Source of the DNA: Protula sp. h YS-2021
Lineage: Eukaryota > Annelida > Polychaeta > Sabellida > Serpulidae
DNA length: 64,000 nucleotides
Assembly (NCBI GenBank): GCA_949752745.1
Contig: OX457031.1
Span: 39,467,502 to 39,531,501, forward strand
Direction of reading: 5' to 3'
Positions 13,376-24,800 of this stretch are shown here, one piece after another. Under the pieces are notes generated by a model. The model did no database searches and was not told the origin of the DNA. It was given only the letters and a program-made list of their open reading frames with translations. The first letter of the stretch is position 1. Each line of letters begins with the position of its first letter. A program made the position numbers and the translations under genes.

Positions 13376-13980
13376 ACCATATATCTTTAGATACTGTGGT
13401 GTTTGCATGCACGGCATCGTTTCAAGGCAGGTTTTCTACAAAATTGATTATTATTGTTCAAATTGAAGCAAGTAAGGATAGCGCCCCTGCTGTTTGAATG
13501 AGACTGATGCTTTTATAGGAAAATAAAGCGTCACACAACCAACTGTCCAGTGACTGAGTATTCATTTGTCAATTAAACAGATCAGCGTAATATTGGTAAA
13601 ACGGAAAATTGAGTGGATAACATCCGATTAGATAACATCACATTAGATAACATCACATTTAATGGTCACGATCAGGATCATAGAATGTAAAATTTTATCT
13701 TTTATATATTTCACGAATAAGAATCATTTTCAAAAGTGTCACGTGTTAACTCAACATGGTTAGAAAAGCCAGAAAAGGAAAATACCCTTGTATATGTAGA
13801 AGAAAAGAAGACAGCAGAATCTACTGTTGAACTTAATTTCAAGTAAATATCATTTTATCCGAATTACGGTAAATGCGAACAAAATCTGGTGGTCCCGACC
13901 TGTTCTAGTGACGTGCAACAGAAAATATGACCGCGTCACCTCCATTTTAAAGTAAACTGCATTGGTTAATAGTTGATCGC
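13376..13980. other. intergenic, nothing recognised
   Basis: AT-rich sequence with a short local repeat of GATAACATCACATT near 13630-13660. No exon-like ORF was seen. Confidence 0.4.
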
Positions 13981-14169
13981 AGAATTGAGTTTAAAATTCT
14001 TCTATTAATATTTCGGATTACACAGGGCACAGCTCCAGAATATCTATGTGAACTACTCTTACTTTACCAAACTTCTAGAACTCTACGTTCAACGCATAAG
14101 AAATTGTTAAATGTGCCAAAATACCGGACAAAAACATACGGTGATGTACGTTCAACTGCCCTACGTTAA
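13981..14169 (+). pseudogene. non-LTR retrotransposon (LINE) reverse-transcriptase C-terminal fragment
   Basis: An open frame of 62 codons reads RIEFKILLLIFRITQGTAPE, then YLCELL, SRTLRS and VPKYRTKTYGD. This is the pattern seen downstream of the reverse transcriptase core in ORF2 of many animal LINEs (jockey, CR1 and L2-like). A matching terminal piece, YLSFKKKLKTVLFS, lies in another frame at 14748-14795. About 580 bp separate the two pieces although they are normally only a few dozen codons apart, so another sequence probably inserted between them. The 5' part of the LINE is missing. Confidence 0.65.
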
Positions 14170-14747
14170 CACTTAACAAGTCTTTGACTTGGTCAAGGCT
14201 TATATGAATTTGTGCGGGCAGCCGTTGGTGCTTTTTATTCTTGACAGTAAAAATTCATTTTCTTGTCTCAGCTTCTTCTCTGCCACTACAGGCCCCAGGA
14301 CCGCAAAACTTTGTACTTACGTAGAACTTGATCTCAGGGTGTGCATCCCGCCTTTTTTTCGTTCTACGATTTCGTTTTCATGCTTAAAACGCCATACGAA
14401 CACAGCTGATTTTAGAGTAAATAAATATAGCGCATTTAAAAGCAAAGTAACGGTTAAGCAAAACAGCACAGCTTATGGGCGTTACGCGAGCTCTGCCTGC
14501 ATAGAGAAAACGTACTAGTCCGTTCAGTCAATAAAGCCGTTGAGCCAACATAGCCAAGCAGATGAACCTTATAAGCCGCATACGTGCTGCGCCATAAGCT
14601 CTCTACCTAGTTGTATTACAGACTATTCGGCTTGTGAAAAAAACATGTTGTTCAAGAAATAATAAGCCGTTCAAAGAAATATTTTTAAGTTTTATTGTTT
14701 GTTAACTGTTGAAGATTTCGCTTGCGAAATACGGTTCTAGTTTAGAA
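14170..14747. other. sequence interrupting the LINE remnant
   Basis: This block splits the two LINE-derived pieces. It holds short ORFs without recognised motifs, and no clear terminal repeats were found. Confidence 0.3.
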
Positions 14748-15104
14748 ACGAACTATTTGTCTTTTAAGAAGAAACTTAAAACTGTTTTATTCAGTATTAC
14801 GTATCTGTGATAGCAACCTAGTCAATGTCTTTTAGCTATTTTACTATGTGATCAGTTATTTTATGTTGTACCGTGTCATTGAATATTGTTTAGAACAAGG
14901 CACGTAAAATCTGTTTACTATTTACTATTCTAATTAATGAACTTGTACAGTATATGTAGAAAAACACCAATTTTCCACATTTGTGACATATATGCAAAGA
15001 GCTCTATCAAAATATTTCATTGTGTATTTTTACATAAATATAGCTAAGGCTATTTAGCTATTTGCCTTTAAACGAGAAATGATTCGAGTTGTGTCATTTT
15101 TCAG

Positions 15105-18100
15105 TGGAGTATTATAGCAAAGCTGGCTCAGTCGATATAGATGACGTCATCAATCTACCTTTTGACGAGAGTTGCGTGCATATGAAGGTAACCTATGGCA
15201 GCAAGGTTAGAAATCTTATCGGCTTTGCTCTGAAGAAGATACAGGTAATATCTGTAGTACATGGACGAGTTATTAGCGAATATCATGTTGGTGTGTGAAA
15301 ACTTGATATTCATAATAAAGGATAGGGCTTTGTTAATGTGTGTGTATTTTTTATGTATTTTGCAACAAGTTATCAGAAGCTGGCCGGTCTATTAACGTAA
15401 AAATTTCGAAACAGACCACCTTCATTTAAAAAAAGAAAACCGTCCTTATTTTCAAATTCGGCAGATTCTTTCGTCAAGTTATCTAGCACTTGCAGTTGCA
15501 GGTGTCGTGTATGTTTTTTTTTGCGCGTTCGACCAACTAGATGCTCAGCCGTTTATCACATTCAGTTTTTAGTTTTGATCAAACCATTTTTAGTTCTGTG
15601 GAAAGGATCAGTTTGTGGTAGTCCTTTTGGTGACTTCTTTTTCTTCTTGATTGTGCGATAAATATTGTTATTATCACAGCAAAGTGGGCATAAATAACGA
15701 GATAAAAGCAACTGATCCGCCGTTTATGTAGACTCCTTCTGAAGGTATCTCATATGCACGCAGATGTGTCTGTAGGTTTTTCCGTCGCCTCTTACTTTCT
15801 TTCACGAAAAGTGTTGAAGGAAAAAGATAGTTGCTAATGACATGGTAATGGAAACAAAGGATTCTTTTTTAAATACACTGTACTGAAGACCGCGTAAGTC
15901 GCATTAGACCATGTCAATTATCGTTTTTTTTTTTTTTTGTACTCTCGCTGCACGTATATGTAATTACCCACTGTGAACGGAGGGATATGGTTATGAGAGC
16001 TTGTTCGTCAGTCCACCTGTGTCTTCGGGCTGTATCTCCGAAACTATAGACCGGATTGTTGTGAGATTTCAAACACGGATAGAAAACGTATTGAAGGTGT
16101 GCAGCGTCGTACCTTTGTTCGGATTCGTGAAAAATGGTCAAAATGACAGTTTTTTTTTCGATTATTGGAACTTAGCGTATTTAGACGCCGTGTACAGGCT
16201 AGACCTACAAAACTATTAATTGGATTGTTTTGAAATTTCACATACGGATGGAACTTATTGAAGCTGCACAAGGTCATATTTTGAATCATTGAACATTCTC
16301 AAAATGGCAGTATTTTGAATTTGGTAAAACTGAGCATTTATGTAATTTTTGCCGGCATACTAGAACATGATGTATGGTTATATCTCCAAAACTATGGTTT
16401 TGAAATTTTACACACGAATAAAACACGTATGAAATGTGTGCAGCATCGTGTTTTATTCGGATTCATAAAATAATGACAAAATAAATGATTTTTTTCGATC
16501 GTTGAAAAATCTCAAACACGGATAGAGCACATATTGTAGTGTGCCACGTCGTATTTGTTAGCCCCCAACCGGGCAACCCGGAGGGGCGGGGGGCTATAGG
16601 ATCGGCTTCCGTGTGTCCGTCCGTCCGTCTGTGCGTCCGTGTACAAAAGCTTGTGAGCACCATATCTTAAGAAGTCCTGGGTGGATTTCAATCAAATTTG
16701 GTGTGTGGCTTCTATATAAAAGGTTCTGGACCTGATTAGGCTTTGGTGACCTTGACTCCACTTTCAAGGTCTCCATGGGACTTAGAAATTTTAGGGGTGT
16801 CAACCAAGAAAATGTACCTTGCGAACACCATATCTCAAGAAGTCCTGGGTGGATTTCAATCAAACTTGGTGTGTGGCTTCTATATAAAAGGTTCTCGACC
16901 TCATTAGGTTTTGGTGACCTTGATCTCACTTTCAAGGTCACCGTGGGACTTAGAATGTTTAGGTATATAAACCAAGAAAATGTACCTTGTGAACACCATA
17001 TCTCAGGAATCTCACCTACCTTACTTGTTACGCAAGCTTTGTCAGATTACATTTCTGTTACTGGCTTGGAATATAGTCTACAGTGATTGGGGGCCTTATA
17101 CATGTATGTGGCCCCGGTTGAGGGCTGTGCCCTCTACGATGGCTTGTTTTTTTTTGGATTCATGAAAAATTGTAAAAATGACAGTATTTTGAAATTTGAT
17201 AAAACTTAGCGTTTTAATATAATCTTGTCCGCAAAATTGAACATTTCGTCCAGGCTGTGTCCCCAAAACTATTTTTCTGATGCCTTGAAAATTTCACACA
17301 CGGATAAAACAGATATTGATTATTGCCCAAACACCATTTTTTAATATAGAACTCAGTGTTTGTCAAAATTTAAAAATGCAAAACTGTTAGAATTGTGAAA
17401 AAACGTACAGAAAATGGCAGTATTATGGCACTCTGCAAACCGACTTTTCCACCGATTTCATGGATCATCCGCGCTGCACTGGGGATCGTGTCTCTCTAAT
17501 GCTCCTGTTGCCTCAGTATAACAAGGAAACTTGTGATATACACTCTATAACAGTAACTAATGCACAGAAAGCTTTGTGTGTGATTGACGCTGATGTGGCA
17601 CTTTGATTTAAGAGTGGAAATGTCAAGCAGATCAGCTGGACAGGACAAGGCAAGGCATTCAGCAAAGCCGTATCCTGTGCCCAGATCTTCACTAACCGTG
17701 TTAAGGTACTATTGCAAGGCATTCTTACTTCAAATTCGTATTGAAATAGTAAAATCTCAATGAACTCTACATACAAGCACACTGTTGAGTTAGGGCTTTG
17801 AGCATGTTTGTACACAAGTAGTTCTGTATATAACAGTGTTGCCCGGGCATAGTTTTTATACAAGTATCCGTACATGTATCATTGTTGCCCGGCAGTGGTG
17901 TGCACGTTTGCGTTGTTGCAGGGCCTGCATCGTGCAACTGAGCTGCGGTATCACCGGGTGGAGGAGCACTGGCAACCTCTTATGCAGGGACTTGAAGGGT
18001 AACAGAAAAACAGCGCCCATGCTTTTCTACGTTCATTGTAGGGTGTGGGGTTGGAGGGTGGGATATACAGTACAAACTCTAAAACGGCATAACGCTGGTA

Positions 18101-18801
18101 ACGACATGAATTGTGTAGTCCCAGCTAAGCTTGTTTGCTGTTTAAAAGCATCGGTATAGCCATATATCGGATTAAAGACATAATTTCTGTGTCCCAGTCA
18201 TGTTTTCATATTGAGGCAGAACTTATAATCCCAGTCATGTCTTTATATCGAGGCAGCATGCGTGGTGACATAATTTCTTTATCCCAGTCATGTCTTTATA
18301 TCGAGGCAGCATTTATAATGACATAATTTCTTTATCCCAGTCACGTCTTTATATCGAGGCAGCACTTATAGGGATATAATTTCTTCATCCCAGTCATGTC
18401 TTTATATCGAGGCAGCATTTATAATGACATAATTTCTTTATCCCAGTCATGTATTTATATTGAGGCAGCACTTATAGGGATATAATTTCTTCATCCCAGT
18501 CATGTCTTTATATCGAGGCAGCATTTATGATGACATAATTTCTTTATCCAAGTCACGTCTTTATATTGAGGCAGCACTGTATATCTTTATGTGGGTTAGA
18601 CATTCCTTTCCAGTAAAAGACACTGTTGCCCAATTTTTTGAAACAAATAAAAGCGTGACTCTATTTTACATCACATCATTATTTCGTCTAGTCAAAATGT
18701 ATCTTTAATGGAATTAGCCTGAGAATTATGTCTCCCCGACCAAGGGGAGACATATAGTGTTTGTACGTTCTGTGTGTGTGTATGTGTGTACGTGTGTGTG
18801 T

Positions 18802-18833
<32 letters not shown>

Positions 18834-21800
18834 CAGTCTGTTGTGAACAAAGTGTTGTGTGCAAGATATCTGGAGAACGAAACGTCGGATCGAGTTCAAA
18901 CTTGATCGATTTATTCCTTGGTTAGGTCAGACGGTTCTATCAACTTTTGACGCATGTCACGTGGTTAGGGCAAGCGTATGACGTCATTACGTCAAAATCT
19001 TTTGGGCGAAATTTCTCAGCCGCTGAACATCGGAGAAAGTTGAAACTTGGTGGGATTGTTGCTTGGTATGTCCGAAAGACTTCGTAGAATTTTTTCGCGA
19101 GTAGAACGAACGAATGCGGCGTATGACGTCATTACGTAAAATATGTATATATTTTGAACAAGATCTTGTGTGCAATATATCTCGATAACGGAAAGTTCTA
19201 TCGACTTCAAATTTTGTATGAACATTCCTTGGGTCAGTCGGACGGTTCTATCAACTTTTCACGCATGTCACGTGATTCGGGCAGGCGTATGACGTCATTA
19301 CGTAAAAATCTTTTGTGCGAAATTTCTCAGCCGCTGAACTTCGGAGAAAGTTGAAACGTGGCGGAATTGTTGCTTGGTAGGTCCGAAAGACTCTGTAGAA
19401 TTTTTTCGCGAGTAGAATGCGGCGTATGACGTCATCACGTAACATATGTATATATTTTGCACAAGGTCTTGTGTGCGAAATATCTCGACAACGGAAAGCC
19501 GTATCGACTTCAAATTTTATGTGAACATTCCTTGGGTCAGTCGAGCGGTTCTACCAACTTTTCACGCATGTCACGTAATTAGGGCAGGTGTATGACGTCA
19601 TCACATAAAAATCTTGTGTGCGAAATTTCTCAGCTGCTGAACATCATAGAAAGTTGAAACTTAGTGGGATTGTTGTTTGGTAATTCCGAAAGATTCTGGA
19701 TATTCTTTGGCTCAGTCAGACGACTGTTTCAACTTTTAAAAAAAATTATCTGTTGTTAAGCAAAATTTCTCGACATCGGAAAGTCGGATCGACTTTAAAT
19801 TTGGTGTAGTTATTCCTTGGATAAGTCGCACGGTTTTGATTAAACATTACTAAATTCGTGTAGAAAATCAAGAAAGGTGTATAACGCCAACACCCCCCCC
19901 CCCCCGCCTCCCCATTTTTTGGCTCCTTTGTTGTCAAAACATAGGTGTTAACTACGCTGGGGATTTCAGCGTTTTGCAGGAGATTCTCGAGTGTTCCTGC
20001 ATTCTTTAGAAAGCTTCAAAACAGTAACAGCATTGATGTCGGTCCAATGCTATTTGTTAGTACCTGAAATTAAGCTTTTTGTGCGTTTCTCATCTGCGGC
20101 TGTTACGTAACTTGCCACTCAGTCAGGGGTTAGTGTCAGTTGTGGTGCACGATGGAGTCGTCATCTACGAGGTCATGGAATGTTATAGGTCTAAGCAGGT
20201 CTAGCTATTGATTTTTTTTCGCCGCATGCTTGATTCGGTTGCCAAGGCATCCTATATATAGGAGCTATTTTGTATCGATCGGCATTGTTTGCAGAAGTTT
20301 TTTTCGCTATTAAAGTGGGTCATCTGATATCTTGTGTTATGAGAAGCAGCTCACCATTTTGGCACCGAAATGCCTTCCCCCTTCCCCCACCGAGGTGCGT
20401 CATCAGATGCGCAGTTATGAAGAAGGCCTTTCTAGTGCTATTTGGCCGATGGGAATGTGCGAAGACAAGGTAGTCTATCATGGCTGTAACTACACTTAGG
20501 GTACAGACCGTTACCGTTGCCTTTGGTAAAAGGGTTAGAGTTGTGTTTATAGTCGGAAATATATTAAATAGCTGTTGTGGGGGGGGGGGGGGGGGAGGGC
20601 GTGTGGAGGATGATGGTTAACAAAAAAAAAATCCCGACCACCTTCAAGACCTGGATAAAAAGTAAGACCCGTTCGTCGTGACCCCTTCCAGATTCGGGTA
20701 AAAAGACGTACGGTAAAACCTGCCTGTCTTGACCAACTTCCAGACCCGGATAAAAATGTAACGTACAGTAAAACTACTATAATGACCTATTTCAGATCTG
20801 GGTGAGAAGGGCCCACAGTAAAACTCGTTTTAGCGACCACCTTCCAGACTCGGATGAAAAAAAGACGCCCATTTATAGCTGTTTTAGTGACCACCATCTT
20901 AGTGGTTTATTTTGAGTTTTTTTACATTGAATTGAGGTTATGTTTGCAGAAATGAACATTTTATTTCAGTAATTAAAAAAAAGGATTTTTTTTTGGGAGG
21001 GGGGAGGGGGGATCAAGGGTTTGGTCGGGGAGACATTTGTTTTTGTTCACAAAAACAAGAAACTAAGTAGGTATCGACTGAAAGTGTATAACATAAGCCT
21101 GTACTCTTATGTTTTGTGTGCACCGGCCGCTCTAGTTTTGTTTTGTGTTAATAAATGTCAAATTCGATTTTGCTACAACCGGACATGTGTGTTATGTGTG
21201 TTTTGTTCTTTTTGATCACCCAGGTTGACAGTGAACCGGGACATACCAGCTGTTACGATACTTTTGTCAAAATCTCCCCTCACACTGGATAATAACAGGT
21301 ATTGTCTATTTTATTACATGATATATGGGTAGATCATGATGCTATTGTATTGGGCAGACGTGGAAAGTCTGTGAATGAGCCGCGCAGCGGTGAGATCGTT
21401 GCTTTTCTTTAAGTGCTCGAATCCAATACAAAACACACCAGATCCATGGTCTGTCGCTGTAGAATCCAGGACATTACGCCCCCGCCCATATCGCCCTGGA
21501 CACTTCGCCCCACCCATTACGCCCCCAGATGGAAAAAGTGGACATTTCACCCCGAGATTTTAATACGCTATTCAACTGAAAAGGTATCCAGACAGAAGGG
21601 CCTTGGACAAAAGGGCCTTGGACATAAGGGCCTTTCCCAAAACGGCCTTTCCCAAAAAAGCCTTTCCCAAAACGGCCCTAAATGAAAAGTTGGACAAAAG
21701 GGCCTTGAATTTTTTTCTAGCATTTTGGGTTTTAATTATTTAATAAAATATGTAATAAAATAACAAGTGAAAAAAACTTCATTGTGTTTTTAAAGATAAC

Positions 21801-24800
21801 TGCCTCGATGTTTTGTTTCAATGACTCCCCATCACTCTCTTGAGATTTCCGAAGCACTGTGCCTCAGGATAATCCCTGTTTGTACCAATCACTGCCTTGA
21901 TGTTTTGTTTCAATGACTCCCCATCACTCTCTTGAGATTTCCGAAGCACTGTGCCTCAGGATAATCCCTGTTTGTACCAATCACTGCCTTGATGTTTTGT
22001 TTCAATGACTCCCCATCACTCTCTTGAGATTTCCGAAGCACTGTGCCTCAGGATAATCCCTGTTTGTACCAATCACTGCCTTGATGTTTTACTCATTGTA
22101 AAGACTCTTTCAATTACTTCCCATCACTGTCTTTAGATGCCAGATTTCGGAGTCATTGTGCCACAAAATATAATCTCTGTCCTTTGTTTCGTTCCTTTGC
22201 ACTGTGCTGTTTAAACACACGCGCTAATCCGGATGATGTTGGCGTGTCAGTGTCTTACTGATATATGAGTTCTGAATTTGAGGTCTTTATTTGAAATGTG
22301 AGCAACAGCAATGGATATAAGGCAAAGTAATAAAGGACAACCAAGCATTTGTCTCGAGGAATCAGGCAATAAAATCAATAAACTTTGTTACACAAAAAAT
22401 AAAAACCATATCCAAAAAAAAAAAAAAAAAATTTCAAGGCCCTTTTGTCCAACTTTTCATTTAGGGCCGTTTTGGGAAAGGCCCTTTTGGGAAAGGCCGT
22501 TTTGGGAAAGGCCCTTATGTCCAAGGCCCTTTTGTCCTGGGCCCTTCTGTCCCGGATTCACTGAAAATTATCGGAGATCTATCGTAAGCTATTTCGGGGG
22601 AACGAAGCCGCATCTTTGTAAGGCGGATTACGGGTAGGTTTTTAATCTAATCCTATTGTAACTGCGTGTCGTATGGGGAGGGGTTACTTGTTGGTGGTGT
22701 TGCGTTATTACTGGATTAATACGATTTGGATTTAGAGATTATCTTTTGCCTGTTAATACAATTTCATCGCTTATTAAGATTGTTTCTTTCAAGTCGTATG
22801 TATTTTGATTCGTTTTAATATTGAAGAAATGTCGGAGATCAGTTTAGTCCCATGTTTCACACACCAAAATTTACCGGAGAAAAATTTTGAATTCACTGCT
22901 GTGAAACGAATCCACATCTTGGTTCGATAAGGCCGAAATTCACACAAAATCGCAGGCAGTGTACGACGAGTTTTTTTCAAATCATCGTTGATTACTGTGA
23001 ATCTGTAGAGCTTGAGGTGGATCCAGTTACCATCCTTTGCGATTTTGAGTTATTGGTCCTGCGGGATCTTGAAACTGTCTTGGGGCCAGAGTATGAAACC
23101 AGGGCTCGGAACAGGCCGAAGCCCCCCCCCCCCCCCCCCCCCCCTAGCCGAAACCCCCCGATACAGCGAAACCGTGGCATGAATCTTAGCCTTTGACTTT
23201 TGAAAAGTGATGCGAGAGCTTAGTTTTTTGAGCAGTAAAGGCTGGATGTCTCAAAAATTTGGAAATTTTGCGTTTGTACTTGGAAGGCCGCCCTTTAGGT
23301 TAGTTTTGACATTTGCCGTGAGCCTTTTTTGAGAAGGTCCGGGTGTCATAGTAGTTCAGTTCTGTGAGACCCCTTAAGAGTCAACACCCTCCAAGCCTAG
23401 CTAAGAGAAGGGCTGGTATGATTTAAATCGGTTGATTTAATTCAACGTAAAAAAAAATCATGATTTTTAATTTTTAATTTTTTACAAAATCGTTTGTCAC
23501 TGAGCCTTTATGTGCACTAAAGGCACTCAACAATCGTTTACAACCCCTTTTGTTTAAACAAAACATTTCATATCGTACACTTTTAACTGCACATGAGGTT
23601 CGTCGTCGTAGGTGGGGGGGGGGGGGGGGGAGGTGTTAGCTAGTGGGCAGCAGGTTACGAGAGGGGCGGTGCCAGTGCCGGTCGCTGCAACTACTCCGGT
23701 GCTGGTCACGTGTGTCTGTACCCGAGTCTAGGCCCAAACCCCCCGACCGAAACCCCCCCCCCGTCAAACCCCCCCCCCCCCCCCGACTAAAACCCCCCGG
23801 CGGCCTAAACCCCCCGGACCCAAAACCCCCCGGTTCTCAGGTCTATTTTATATTTTGTAATTGCGATGCATCCACGTTGTTAATGACACTTCAAATGCCC
23901 TTCGAAGAGATCACACGGCGTTTAAAATTGCAATTTCTGAACCACTGAAGGAAGTGATCATCATTATCAAAGAAACTTCATGCATCCATTGATGATAGCA
24001 CTCAGTTTTTGAAACTGCAATTGCTCTCACGATTGATGAGTGTGCACACATTAAAAATTGCAATTCATATGCCGGTTGCGAGATCAGTCAAGTTTACAAA
24101 TTAGAATTGCGATAGATGTGACTTATATCCATTGTGACTCACTTGAATGGGTAATTTAGTGAATAGCTTCAATACTAACAAGTCCTAAAGAGATCAGCTC
24201 CAGTTCATCGACTCCGAGTTCCGGAGCAGGTTTGCAGGAACGTATAAAATGACCCAGATTGCAGTGAAAAACCATCATGGAATACATCACATCTGCTAAA
24301 GTCAATCCAAAGATATTCTACCAAGGGCATTTGTACGTAAAGCAAAAAAAAAATCTAGTTCGAGAATTCAGCTTTTGTAGTTGGAGAGTTGAAATGTTAG
24401 CTTTGAAATTATCATTGCACATTTTCTTTGAGAACGAGGGGGGGGGGGGGGGTTTGGGTCGGGGGGTTTAGGCCGCCGGGGGGTTTTAGTCGGGGGGGGG
24501 GGTTTGACGGGGGGGGGGGGGGTTAGGGCCGGGGGGGGGGGGGTTTCGGCCTGTTCCCTCTCTACCCCGTGTGCTTGCAAACAAAGCATCAGTGTTACGG
24601 CAAACGCTTGAGTTTTGGCAAATCTTTAACTAGCATCGCACTTAAGTTAGTTTCTGCGATAGCAAATAGTGCATGACTCGAGAGGCAATTCAACACATTG
24701 GAGCTCACATATGGATCGCTTCGAACAAGTCTCGGAGTTGACAAGGCCTGAAAACTCGCGTTTTGCTTCCGATCGCTCAATAAATGAACAAATGAACTTG

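Noticed and set aside
18170..18580. Regularly spaced repeat resembling a CRISPR array
   Set aside because: Repeats adjoin directly without unique spacers, and the genome is eukaryotic; it is a minisatellite.
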